From Anisakis pegreffii (Eukaryota > Nematoda > Chromadorea > Rhabditida > Anisakidae), in NCBI GenBank assembly GCA_035041965.1, contig JAPYMA010000028.1, forward strand, positions 45,827-109,826: a stretch of 64,000 bases of DNA, written 5' to 3'. Position numbers and translations under genes: made by a program. The notes beneath the pieces are model-generated. The model saw only the letters and a list, made by a program, of their open reading frames with translations, was not told the origin of the DNA and ran no database searches. Below, piece after piece: positions 47,606 to 59,597 of this stretch (the stretch's first letter is position 1; each line of letters begins with the position of its first letter).

Positions 47606-48636
47606 AATCGTAAGATATCTGCAAGCTCGAAAGGAAGTAAACAAGCGAATTTGGGCAGTCTGTACGGCCCGCCGATGCCCTCAAAAGAGGTACGACGATT
47701 GGCTCTATGGGTTCTGAATAGCTTTTACGAGTGCCGATAGCTTTTATCCGCGTGCAGTTTCTGATATCGTTTATCCGCATTCCGCTTATTATTCTATCTT
47801 GATGTTGATATCATTATGATGCGTGTTGCAGGTGTGAATTTCGCACAGTTTTCGTTCGTATTCTCACGAGAATTTTCACTTAATATATGAGTATTTTTTG
47901 GGAAAATAGCCGATCAATTGAAGATATTCTCATGAAATTTTAGATCCAATTATAGGTTTCGGACTGAGGATTAAGCTCCTTCAGTTATTGATCTTGATTG
48001 CTTTCTTAATTGATGCACTTCTCAGCTACGTAGTTTCGACAGTCACTAAGGAAAGTTCATGGGAAAAGTGGGTGAAAATCGCATAAAGAGTCGAGAATTT
48101 TTGAGCGATAACGTAATATTTCGATGGAGGACAAATTTGAGCTAAAAGTTAGATTTGGTTTCTGCGTTTGGTATTAATGAACGATGGATCAATTCTACAC
48201 TTTTTGTCTCTTTTCTCTTTTTGTCACTTTTTGTCTCCTTTTGTCTCCTTTTGTCACTTTTTGTCTTTAGTAAGGAAAAACGCTATTGAGCATTCGATAT
48301 TTGTCGGATCTCATTGTGAATTGATCTCAATTTAAATCTCACAACAAATGAATCAGTGTTGTTGTTGTGTAATTTAGAGCTGCAACACAATCAATCGCAT
48401 GTACACGAGTGATTTGAACTGATGAGAGTAACAACTAAATATTTTTACTGTTGAGATTGTGAATTTGTTAGTGTTTCCGTCTTAACGCATCAATGAATCG
48501 AATCCATTTCGCGAACTGAATTGGAGAAAGAAATAGCAACCTAATAGAACAGAAAGTACCATGAATTTCAGGACACTTCGCCCCCTAACACAAGACTGCA
48601 GGAATTTCAGGACATTTCTACAAGGATCGATACGAT

Positions 48637-51335
48637 ATGGATCATGTCAAAACAATATGCGTCCTCCCGGCTGCAGATCCTCAGCAACGACACAACGACA
48701 TCAAAGAAGAGTTGCTGAATCTAGCCGCTTTCATCACTCGAAAAACTGCAGAATATGAAAAAGTCTGCACTCTACCATTGAGTCTATCGTCAGTACAAAC
48801 CTTAAAGTGGTTTGAAAATATCATATCATATTCTAGGAAAGCATGTTTTTGTTTGCAATAGAGATGTTTAGAGTTGCATTAGAATATCCACAAATTCTGA
48901 GATATTTATCAACTTGATCAAGACGAACAGATCGATCTGATGTGATCTGATGATTAAATAGATCATGATCTGATGATCTGATCGCTGTTTAAGGCAGTTC
49001 TAGAGACATCAGCCGTCGTGTTCATGGCCAATGTTCTGGCCAATCGTGTTGCCTGCTGGGAATTTGCTGTCCAATTGACGAAACTCTATGAGGCGTTCAC
49101 ATTCTATCGATACGATGAGTTTTCATCAAAATGGAACGAGATGAAGCTGTCCGCAGATACGCCTCAAGATCTGAGTTCGTTTCATCGATCTTGTCCAGTT
49201 TGCAATCATATCTCTTCGGGTTTTGTGCCGCTGAGCGATAGAGATCAGATCAGATCAGCTCAGATTGCTGATCAATCGATTGTTTTGGTGGTAATGCAGG
49301 GACCATCATTGGGGTTTGATTGGTGATGTTCCGTTCGCAAGGTTCCATGAATTTTGGGACTTTTCTCCTTTTCTGTCGAACTTCAGGATACTGTTTGTGT
49401 TCCTAATCGGCACTGTTTGTGATGTTGACTGACACTATGCGTGATGTTAGTTGTGTTGCTGGCGCGATGGCGACAATTAACAATATGATTTATCCACACA
49501 GTAAATAAAGACGATAGTAATGGTTGAGTAGAGTAAATATACACTGACGGTTGAGTGACGATGATGGCTCATACACAACAACAACACTGGATACACGAAC
49601 AACACACTCACTGACTAATACACAGCAACTGATATAACCACACTGTGCTACCTATATAGTGGTTGAGATTAGCTGATCACAAAACAACGGTCACGAGTTG
49701 CCAACGGCGGCCAGAGGATACACGACATGCAAAGCACTGTAGAGAGACACACAAGAAACCGCAAACAATAAATAAGAGATCACCGGTTTATCCCAACATC
49801 ATTCTTTAGATACGTTTCCAGTAATAACAATACAGTAATCGTCAGGATTTGTTTGAAAGATCATCGTGATCGTGAGCTTAGAACTAGGAGAACTTGAAGA
49901 TTGATCAGTTGGAATCATATTGCTGCTCTAAGAGATTTATGATCGATTGATTGATTGGTCGAATGAACGGATCATTTCAGAGGATTCACTGGCGAAAGTC
50001 AGTGAGCTGTTCGATCGATGGGATGCTTTCTTGGGCCGAGTGGATAGCCAGTTGGATAGGGTTTTTGCAACGCATTCGCTGGATGATCTTGCCGACAACC
50101 AGTCTCATAGTGAGTTCCAGAATGATTTTTTTTAAATTTTTGCGCTAATTTCAGGTTTACCTGGCAATTTGAGGTTTCCGATTTCAGGTTATTGTAAGTT
50201 TGAGGTTGTAAAAAAAGATTTTTGCGATCAAAATTAATTTCAGGTTTGCAATTGACTGAACAGACGGCCAACAACAACAACAACGGTGAAACAACGAAGT
50301 ACACTGAAGGCATTCCTAGAAGATAGTGCCTATGATATGACACTAATATCGGTTGTTGTGTCATTTGAACATTCCGACTGCATTGAGCATACCGTCCGGA
50401 TTTTTGAGCACCTACACAGCTTTCATGAGTGCGGATGCGATGTGCTCATGTTGACGAGTGGATCGGCCGGAAAAGGTTTTGATTGACTCAATTTATTGGT
50501 GATTGATCTGATCGAACGGAACTGATCTGATCTGATTTATTGATTGATCAATTTGTTTGTTTGCAGGAGGCGGGTTCCTGAAAATAGTTGGTGTGCCATT
50601 TAAGCACATAATGGACGAGCAAGAAGCGTTCACTAGACTGCTGAAGTGTCGTCAATCGGCCGTTTCATTGGCTGGTTCCAAAGCGTTGCACAAGGTACGC
50701 TACGGTACATTCCATACTGTGGAAGTTTAAGGTGAAGTCCAAAGCTGATCCCAAATCAATTGATCGATTGATTGATCAGAAATATGGCCAATCACTGACT
50801 GAGTGATTGATCTCTCTGCCTTCTGATTGATCAGCTAACTTCTGGTGTTCAGTTCACCGAAATGATCTGCAACGATGAAACGCACCTGATGAACGATGAA
50901 CAAATTCAAGCGGATTGTATGAATACGACGATGATGCTGTCGACAACGGCGGGTAGTACGATGCTGGTGGATCGCAGTGGTGATGTGTTCTACTCGCATA
51001 TTGTCAGCGATTCTGGACATTGGCCTGATGTTGACGTACTACTCGAAAATGTAAACGTTCCCCTTCAAAATTCTGCTCACAATCGCTTTCAAATGCGAAC
51101 ATTTTAATGATGTCTTATCGCATTTTAGGTGCGAAATCACAGTAAAACAAAACTTCAACAAAACAAATGTTCGATGCCTTCGTTGCCACACTCCGAAGCT
51201 GCGCTAACTAAGAAATGTTCGGTGAACGCAGACAACGCTGCTGGTGACTGTAAAATCACGGTGAAAAACCAACAATGCAAAAATGCCTTTACGAAATCGC
51301 CACTTCGCGAGAGAATATGCTGTAACGTATCATAG
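48637..51335 (+). CDS. Protein with PRXL2/AhpC-TSA-like C-terminal domain, N-terminal exons incompletely resolved
   Basis: The C-terminal exons are clear and in phase: about 50286-50475, 50567-50694, 50853-51050, 51129-51335 (stop). They encode a thioredoxin-like fold: DMTLISVVVSFEHSDC, then CGCDVLMLT, FLKIVGVPFKHIMD, LKCRQSAVSL, and STMLVDRSGDVFYSHIVSDSGHWPD. The last matches the LVDRxGxVxYxH strand of PRXL2/AAED1-type peroxiredoxin-like proteins. The usual N-terminal catalytic CxxC/CxxU position is not evident. A Cys-rich tail of about 69 aa follows. Upstream likely exons at 48637-48800 (MDHVKTICVLPAADPQQRHND), 49000-49255 and 49980-50114 encode helical sequence of unknown kind. Junctions there, especially into the 50286 exon, are not phase-consistent as I read them. 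No signal peptide. Confidence 0.55.
49380..49830 (-). repeat. LTR-like retroelement repeat (short variant)
   Basis: Minus-strand counterpart of the 23.56-25.0 kb repeat, without its ~900-bp middle. TG...CA-type ends could be 49798 and 49455. A TATA motif (ACTATATAGG) is present. The leader GTCAACATCACAAACAG follows. It lies in an intron or the inter-exon gap of the PRXL2-like gene. Confidence 0.6.
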
Positions 51336-51394
51336 TTGTTTCTTCTTTGCGATCGCCACGATCTGTTTCCAATTGTTTTGGCAAATCAATTCGT

Positions 51395-51680
51395 TATATT
51401 TGTTCGTATTCTGCGTCAGTCAGATTGTTTCGGCTGTAATAGCACGGTATTATATATCGAAACACAGAGCATTCATAAGATACAAACACAAAAGGGAGGA
51501 GATCCTCCAAATGAGATATACGAAAGTTAAGTTTCATCATCCGAATCGATAGTGCATGATATCCGTGTACATCTTATACATATACAGCTCAAGTACAGAT
51601 TTAAAGGTTGATTTCACATATCACTTTGGTGTCCCTTACGAATCGTCTCTTTCGCGCTCCGTCGCGACAGATTGATCATG
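51395..51680 (+). repeat. Dispersed repeat shared with 37.2 kb
   Basis: Opposite-orientation copy of the repeat in the P-glycoprotein intron at 37160-37450. It begins right after the stop of the PRXL2-like gene and ends with GCGCTCCGTCGCGACAG. It may supply that gene's 3' UTR. Confidence 0.8.
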
Positions 51681-52019
51681 GAATGATCAGTAGTGCTGTG
51701 ATCAGCAGTTTTTATTGTCAATGGCATGAGCAGCAGTTTATTGTCAGTTGTTGTTGTTATGATTCTGTTCGGATGCTTATCGTCGATTTGTCGTCGATAA
51801 TCGCGAGTGATAGGTGATAAGCAGAAATTGCGTGATGTGATGTTCTTAATTCCTTTTTAGAGTTCAGTGTAATGCTCTTATCAGATTGATGCTAGCTGCT
51901 AATCAGTTAATGTGATAATACATCGTTGTTGTGTATTATAGTACATCGTCAAAGATTTTAGACACTTTGCAATGCAAAATAAAAACACATTTTGCACGTG
52001 ATCACTACAGATCAAAAGA

Positions 52020-52265
52020 TGCGATGCAATAGTATAGAAATATAAGTTTGATATATTCAAGCCTGCCGTCTTCTCAGGTTTGCCCGGAAACATATTAATG
52101 TCCATGCACCTTTCGATCGAGCAGAAACTCTTCTTTCTACACATGAAAAGCTTGCTGAGAAATTCCCACTCTGCGAGGAGATATAGCAATTTATGTGATG
52201 CTATGCAGGTTAGCATATTCAAGCCTACCGTACCCTCAGCTTTGACCAGTAACATATCAATTTTG
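52020..52265 (-). repeat. Dispersed repeat copy
   Basis: Minus-strand copy of the ~270-bp family: TTTGACCAGTAACATATCAA, GAGATATAGCAATTT and GAGCAGAAACTCTTCTTTCT blocks match 20.7-21.2 kb. Confidence 0.78.
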
Positions 52266-52269
52266 ACGT

Positions 52270-53940
52270 ATTTTTATTTTGTGGCCATGATGCAGCGCTG
52301 ATAATAGCTGATAAGGATGGATGAATGAATGGAAAATGTAAGACATACGGCATGATAGTAATGATAAGTCAAAGAGCATCATAGAAAACAAATGAAAACG
52401 CTCGTAACATTCAAGCTATTAGCTTATCGATAACATTCGCAAATATAGAATATTTTTAATTGGGTGGTATTATGGCGCACGAGTGTGATTGTATATTGCC
52501 ATGCTGATGTAGTTTTGTCGATTGCTCATCTTGTTTCGATTTTAATTCATTTGTATCTGTCTCGCATTTTGATGACTGATTCATTTACGTAAACAATTTA
52601 TGAGTAATCCAGAGAGTAATAGGTAATCCAGAGATTACCCAGGAATGAGATGGGTAATCCAGAGAGATGGCTTCTTGAAAAATACCTATAATGGTAGGAA
52701 CTATTGTAAAGAGCTTGCGTTTAGCCTCTTGATGGATTCGGACCTTTGTTCTTATCCAGAGGCTTATATTTCATCTATTAATAGTACTTATGTGATGTTG
52801 TTTTATTGGATTATTGTTGAATATGGTCATATGTAGATATGGTCATGGTTTTGTGTGGTGTTTAATTGATTATGAATGTGTTGCTTGAAAAATTTTGTGA
52901 TGAATTTCGAGTCTTATATGTATGTCTCGACGATCGTATTATATTAGTGATATTGTTGAATGATTTGAGTGTATCGATTGATTGATTGATTGATAACAGA
53001 CGATCACATATGAATGTGAATAAATGCGATTGCGTTTTTTGATCAATGGCTTTTTGATTTATCAGTAAGCAGTACAACAAGTCATACAAAGCAACTGCAT
53101 TCGTCAACTCACCTCATTCAAGATGATCAACTTAAAATTAAGTGAATGAAGTTGAAATCGCGAGTGGATTTTCAGGGTTTTAGACGCGAATTGGACTCGC
53201 GAAATTCGCAGATTAAATCCATCCGATTATGAGTAGCAGTGTCCACAATCGTCGGGGATGTTCACAGGAGGGTAGCGGTGTTAATATAGCACTCTCGGAT
53301 ATGGTAGAACAGATGAATTTTTTTAAATTATAAATTTAAATTTGAAGTTTATCCTGAAGAGTTTATGCAAAAATTTGACAGTTTATTAGTTCAAAAAAAG
53401 AAAGTATAAATTGAGTTTTGAAATCGCTAGAAATCACTTTTCTAGTTGGTGTTTTCAGTGGCAGTTGGTTGGATTGTATTTGATCTCGAGTGATTGATTT
53501 TCACTTGAGTATTTTGAAGAGAATTCGAATATTTTTGTCGATTCGTCTCATTTATCTCATTGATAGTGACATCAATGAGCAGAAAAGTCAGCAAAAGAAA
53601 GTGTCGAACTCGAGCGATACGATCGAGATGCGGGAGTTCAGGTACTCCAAGTGTTGAATTAGGCTTGAGAGTATCTTTTCGTTTTCGAATGGGCAGATTT
53701 CATAGGGATTGTTGGGTACTTTAGCCCAGAATTGCACTGGCAATCCGAACGTTTTCCTGAGGCTTCTTGTGACAATCGAGCGTTTTCCTGACAATTCGAG
53801 CCTGAACTTGTGACTATCTAAAATTTTTCTGTGGACAATTTCTCGTTCAATTTGCTAAAAATTCCCAAATGCCTTGACTTCTGTGATTGATCTGTGGAGT
53901 ACGTAGTGGATCGCACGCAACAAATTACCCTGATTGCGAC
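52270..53940. other. Intergenic, nothing recognised
   Basis: AT-rich, stop-dense DNA between the PRXL2-like gene and the phosphatase. Short ORFs lack motifs. GATTGATTGATTG repeats occur near 52976. Confidence 0.4.
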
Positions 53941-53946
53941 GTTACC

Positions 53947-56900
53947 ATGAGCAGAGTTCTGCAAACACCGCATAATCGTAGGGTTTTTGATTAGTTCCAG
54001 TCAAATTTTAGGTCTTTCAGATGAATTTCAGGTCAAACGCGCAAAAGAAGACTAAAGAATGCTCTAAAAGATCGAAGTAAGAATGGTGTTCCTAAAAGAA
54101 AGATCAGATGTAAATGGTTAACAGGGAGCCAAATTGATGCGATAATTTTGGATATTCTAAATATTTATCCAGATGAAAATATTCAAAATATCATCGGTGC
54201 AGAACAATTCGTTTCGGTACATTTTGTGTTATCGCTGTTTATCACGGATCTGCATCATGCACATCCTCCTGTCCGATCAGCTGGGGAGGAAGGCGGCTCG
54301 AATCCCTCCTCCTCTCTTACTGGGTTTCAAGACGCCGAAACCCCGTTGTCTTCGGCCACAGCTCCACTGCATAGCCCGTTCTCATCAGCTAGGTTTGCAA
54401 GTCATTCCTCTCGTAAACCGCATGATCTCATAGGGTCTCCTCTCGTCCTTAGTGAGCAAAAGTTTTGAGAATTCCAAGGGTGATGGAGCATCCGAGCTTA
54501 AGGACTACTGTCCAGAGGGATCGAATCATGAATAAAATGATGCAGATCGTGTGATGCTGCAATGTTTTTGTGGAATTTTGATGTGTGAAAATTGTTTGTT
54601 CGAAAAGTGAAAAATAATTTCAGAGAGTCGAAATGCTGGATTTTGATAATAATTTTGAAAGTTTGGCTTGTTCAGATTTGTCATCACGCAGCTCAGATGC
54701 TGATGCATGATGAGATGCTGGTCAGAGTGCATGATCCCAGAGGAATGGTGATCGTTGGTGATATCCATGGGAGTTTCGTGGACTTGCTGAGAGCGCTCTG
54801 TGATGGTGGTTGGCCATCTGAAAGAACAATCATATTTTTGGGTCAGTGAGCTGAGATTGTGCGGGATTGACTTACAAAAATGGACTAGCGAAAGGGGCAG
54901 TGCAGGGCTCAAGAGCCTAATTTAGGGTTCTACCAGAAGCGAGAACAATTTTAATGATAATAAATAACAGTAATTATAATATTCATGATAATAACCAACT
55001 AATAATAATAAATAGTGATGAATAATACTTTTAGGTGACTATGTGGATCGGGGTAAATACAGTGTTTCGGTAGTTCTCCTGCTTTTGCTAGTGAAAGTTC
55101 GATTCCCGTCAAAGACTTATCTTTTGCGAGGAAATCATGAAACGATTGAAGTGAATTTGAACTATGGTTTACCTGAAATGGTGAAAATTTGACGTGAATT
55201 TCTGCGTTCTTCGAATAATAATAGAGATTATCGCTGAAAATTTTTTGGAATTTCCGATTTCGGAACTGGTTTTGGTAATCAATAAAGACTGATTGACTTC
55301 TATGAATGGGGAGAAAAGCGATTGATTTTGAAAAATAAATACGCAAAACTGAATCTATTGAAAGAAATGTGGAGTTGAATAAATTTTTCAGTTGATCGCA
55401 ATATATGGCGACAAACAAGGTGCCTCATTATTCTACACTTTGAATTGTGTTTTTGATTGCTTGCCTATTGCTGCTATTGTTTCAGGTTAATTTTTTAGAA
55501 ATGAGTTTATCGACGCTGTTTGCGTATTCCAAGAAGCCTCCACCAGATGCATAGGGTATTACACTCTCCAAAACAAACGGCTATATTGCAGCGATTTTGG
55601 AACACCTCAAAGAGGATATGAGTATTTTGGAATTAAGAGACTAGAAATTTCGATCGATCTGATTCAACGTATAATTTGAATGTTTTGAATGAATCCATCT
55701 AAGCTGGTTGTGATTGCCCAATAAATCTCAATTTGGCTCATCGGTTCAAGTTGACCTCGACCTCGAACAGAATCAGAAATGCCTGATAACGGAAAGCTGG
55801 TGAATGGGATTCAAAATGTTGATTTAGATCTTGCTGGACCTCTCTCTCTGCTAGATAATATTTCGTGAACTTTTGTGTAAAACAGTTACATTACGACGGA
55901 AATTGAGAATTATTTTGAATGGTTTCTGATCCATCCGGCATATCTCCGGGGTTTTTGAGACTCAACTGAAATTTGAGATTGATTGTGTAATGTCTTCAGA
56001 TCAGTTGTTTTGTTGTCATGGAGGTATATCTGAGTATCTGGATTATGATAGATCGTGTATAGCCGATATAGAACGTCCAACGAGTTGGCTAAACGATAGC
56101 ACGGATATCTGGGATATTTTGCTGATTACGGACACTCTTTGGGCTGATCCCTGTTCTGAGTCGGATTCAAAAATCAGTCGTAATCGAAAACGTAATGAAC
56201 AGATATCGAATGGACGAGCTTCTCACCGAAGTAAACAATTGTACGGTTTTGAAAGACTATTTTCGCGATTTCAACTGAAATTTTGGATTTTACAAAAGTT
56301 GTTTGAAAAGAGATCAAGAATTTGGCGGATATTATTACAAATTTTTTGGTAAAACGGAATTTTTCAAGAAATATTTCAAATTTCTCGAGAAGATGAGATG
56401 GGATTTTTCAATGCAAACGAATTTATGATTTTGCTTTAAGTGTCAAGCTTGATGAAGCATATTTACCGTCGGATCGTGGTGTATCATATTGGTTCAGTAA
56501 AGCAGTTCTGATGAAACAATTAAGAAAACTGAAATGTCGAGTGCTGGTTAGGGCGCATTGCCCCTATGAGGTAAAAATTCGTCGACTCGTTGCAGAAAAT
56601 ATGTGGTACTTCGTTGGAATTTCAGGATATTTTTTGAAAAATTTGGTGATAGCTTGGTGATCAAAATCATGATAGCATTCGGTGATCAAAATGGTGAATT
56701 TGGTGATCAAAATGATGATAGAGCATTCAGGAGGGCTTCAAAAAACATTTCGATGGTCTATGTTATACACTGCATTCAACTTATGGTCTCTGGAATGCAG
56801 GCGCTCAAGACGATTCTGAGCAAAAGTATGGTACTGGTGAAACTGACAGGAGTAGCGATAAAGAAATCGCTATTGATAATGATAACGATTATGGCTCCGA

Positions 56901-58771
56901 TAACGTTGAGAATGAAAATTATGAAGCCGCAATAATGTTGTTGGAGTTTAATCAGAAAACAAGTCTGCTGAAAGGTGAAGCCAGATTCTATAGAGCTGGA
57001 GATGAGAGTGGTGTGAGGCAGCGAATTGAAAAAATTATTCAGAAAATGACTTCAGCGTATGTTGTCTCATTAGTTTTGTAGCATTTTGATCATAAATATT
57101 TATTTATTGATAATTATTGTTTTTCATTTGTTACTTTGTATTATTGTTATTATTATCATTGTTATTCTAAATATTAATAACATTATCAGTATTGTATTTC
57201 ATTAAGTGGCGAATCAAGAAAGCGATTGGATACTGAAAATCGAGACTGTATTCAGTGTAATTTGCTGAGAAATAATCAACTAACAAGCGGAAGACTTCTA
57301 TGGGACAGATGTCTAACACATGATCATTTACTGGAAATTATTCAAGTTAGTTGAACGGCTGGTGGAGAAATTTTCTTGTGTTGAGCTTAAGTGAACAGAA
57401 ACGCGAAAACATGGTTACAGCAAAAAAAAAATTTGCGTGAGGAAGCCTGAACCTAGCGTTAGCCTTAACCACTGCTTATGCACATAGCAATCATGCAAAT
57501 AGTTCTTCAGTGCACCTAATGCGAAACTGATCTGATGAGCGTATAACGCTACAATCAGAGCGAACTGATCTTGTCCGCGATCGCGATAACATAACGAATA
57601 TTAACAGATAATTGGATGATAGGTATAAGCCGGATCATAACCGATTCCCGTTCGTGGAAGAAAGTTTTGCTCGAAACCGAGTGGTGTACCAATATCATTA
57701 ATGTTGTGAGCCTGAGCCAGCAGACTATGATCCGGTTTGGATCTATTCTCCAATCATGCAAATGTTATAATTTGATCTGATATAGGTCATCTGCCGGGAT
57801 GTCAGGTTAAGACTGTGGCTCGGCTCCTGGATTAAGACTCCGACCGTTTTCAGCTGACAGTTTGGCTGGCCTTCTGACTAGATTAGGCTCATTTTGAAGC
57901 TTTTCCTTCGGTTAAATCAGGCTCATGTTTAGACTGAGATTGGATTAGATTGACCCAAATGGCTTCTTGGTTTAACGATGCAATATTATCACTTCATGTT
58001 GAATGTACAGTGTGATAAAAATGGATAATGTGATTGATCAGCACAACTTTTTTAGGAGTTCAATGACATAAATGAAACATCTTCATACTACAATGAATGC
58101 ATTCGAGATTGCTCGTCTTATGCGGATCAAGTTGTGACTGCAGCCAATGAATTTCCATACTTTTTACGTAAATTGCGTAACGAAATTGGTCGATTTTCTA
58201 AAATTTTATCACCGTTTTCACTAAAATTGGTTTTCTTGTCTGCCAGTTTTCCACATCGTTCAGCCGTCGTTCCCTTATTCTCTTCACCGTTTCATTTATC
58301 GTTAATGATTCAGATGCTTTTAATTCGCTTCAATAAGGGAATATCTCTGTAAAATCTTTTACAGTATTTATGATCTCGAGGTATTTCACCCGGTTATCTC
58401 TCATACCTTATTGCTTGTTAATCTCCAGTATTTATAGTTATAGTATCAGTTCTTTATGGATACAGTAGTTGAATACAATGCTCCTCTGTCGTACAGCAAA
58501 TCTTATGGCCCATTTGGCAATGTAACACACATGAAACATTTAACTGGAATCATTTTTTTCTATTTCAGCGAACATAAAAGTGAAACGATCAGAAAGTGCT
58601 GCTAAAAGTGACAGCGTAATAGGTGGAAGTGAAATGAAAGATATCGAACCAGAAAATGGATCAGGCTGTGATGAAATTTTCGCTCTGAATTTGAAATTAC
58701 CCGAAGAAGGGAGGGATTGCGAGAAATTATGGCCAAAACTGCTCGTAAGTGTACGTAGAGGAAAGGCCTGA
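53947..58771 (+). CDS. Divergent PP1-like serine/threonine phosphatase with C-terminal extension
   Basis: Exons: 53947-53977, 54032-54216, 54676-54841, 55035-55180, 55392-55485, 56000-about 56297, 56441-56570, 56731-57056, 57207-57345, 58056-58167, 58569-58744 (or reading to a stop at 58769-58771). All join in phase except that the 56297 donor is weak. PPP-family metal and catalytic motifs are kept: GDIHGS, GDYVDRG, LRGNHE, CLPIAA, CCHGG and VRAHC. The final strand reads [15 protein letters not shown] where PP1 has TLFSAPNYCGEFDNAGA, so the inhibitor-contact loop is replaced. A Ser/Arg/Asn-rich insertion follows TLWADP. After the catalytic core comes an acidic D/N/E stretch and about 160 aa of unrecognised sequence. 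It removes phosphate from Ser/Thr, metal-dependent. The start and the 54-bp first intron are inferred from phase. Confidence 0.78.
57500..57765 (+). mobile_element. Rearranged copy of the tRNA-SINE
   Basis: 57500-57635 matches 41550-41700 in the same orientation. 57640-57760 carries the 3' half of the SINE (GATTCCCGTTCGTGG, AAACCGAGTGG, ATTAATGTTGTGAGC, GATCCGG) in the opposite orientation. The tRNA 5' half is lost. It lies in the phosphatase intron 57346-58055. Confidence 0.7.
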
Positions 58772-59370
58772 TTCATCAGAGAGTACACTTCGTAACAGAA
58801 ATGGTCGCAATGCATAGTTTCGAAGATATCTTTTTCGAGATGAGCTTGAATTGGCGAGGGGTGGGGACTTAGGGGACGGGACGTGATAGGTATCCGTCTA
58901 AATGGGGACGGTGCAATATCTGCGGCTTGAAACTGACTTGATCTTGGAAAATTATTCAATTCATTTGTTCGTTCAACTGTTTGTGACGAATAAAAGCTAA
59001 TTGGTTAAGAGTTCAAACCTGAAATAAGCTCATGGACATCATAGTTTAATAATTCTGCAAGCTATCAGTCTAAAAATTTACTTCACCCGAAAGGTGTTAC
59101 ACATTTTGATCCCAGCCGGGATCGAACCGGCGACCTCCTGCGTGTGAAGCAGGCGTGACAACCGCTACACCGCGGGACCTGATATCAACTGACAACTTCG
59201 GACTTTTCTGGGTCAATGGAGAACTTTTTAAAGGATTTTTTGACTCTCTGCTTGACACTGAGTCTGTATCTAAGCGTGTGTACGTGCCTCTATGCCTTCG
59301 CAAACGCAACACTTTTGCGGTTTTCAGGATACTCGTATCGTTTTCAGCTGGCGTACATTTGTTATCGCCA
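58640..59370. repeat. Segmental duplication, unit 1
   Basis: Unit of about 730 bp holding the end of the phosphatase last exon, its 3' flank and a tRNA-Val gene. It is similar along its length to 61485-62330, with the same order: GTACGTAGAGGAAAGG(C/T)CTGA, TAGTTTCGAAGATAT, GGGGAC(G/A)(G/A)GACGTGATAGG, ACGGTGCAATATCTGCG, tRNA, TTTTCTGGGTCAATG, CTTGACACTGAGTCTGTAT and TCTATGCCTT. Confidence 0.88.
59107..59179 (-). tRNA. tRNA-Val (anticodon CAC)
   Basis: 73 nt on the minus strand. It runs from GGTCCCGCGGTGTAGCGGTT, with an anticodon arm CCTGC-TTCACAC-GCAGG, to GGTTCGATCCCGGC in the T arm and discriminator A. Acceptor, D, anticodon and T stems all pair, and T33 is present. No intron. Confidence 0.95.
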
Positions 59371-59597
59371 TAAGAAATGGAAACGGACAATCGGGTTGAA
59401 AATCTGGGTGTTCACATGGAGGAATATCACATAATCATATAATAAATACAAAGTCATCAGCACATCCATCCTCTCTTTTGAGTTTCGCACAACAATTTCA
59501 CTGTATGCGATCAAATTTTATTCAACAATCAGCTGAACTCATTAATTATCCAATCATTATCATTAACGAGTATGTTTCTTGTTAGAGACAATCAAAA

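Larger units (their letters stand above)
45120..48560. other. Intergenic region between divergent genes
   Basis: Contains the 5' flank of the P-glycoprotein gene (minus) and of the gene starting near 48.6 kb (plus). No supported exons. TGATCA/GATC motifs are frequent. Two strong hairpins are listed separately. 46870-46935 has four GAATAATT(C/T)GA units, and 48200-48270 has several TTTTTGTC(A/T)C units. Confidence 0.4.

Noticed and set aside
52862..53107. 81-codon minus-strand ORF with Ile/Asn-rich composition
   Set aside because: No motif, no splice or promoter context, and GATTGATTGATTG repeats inflate it.
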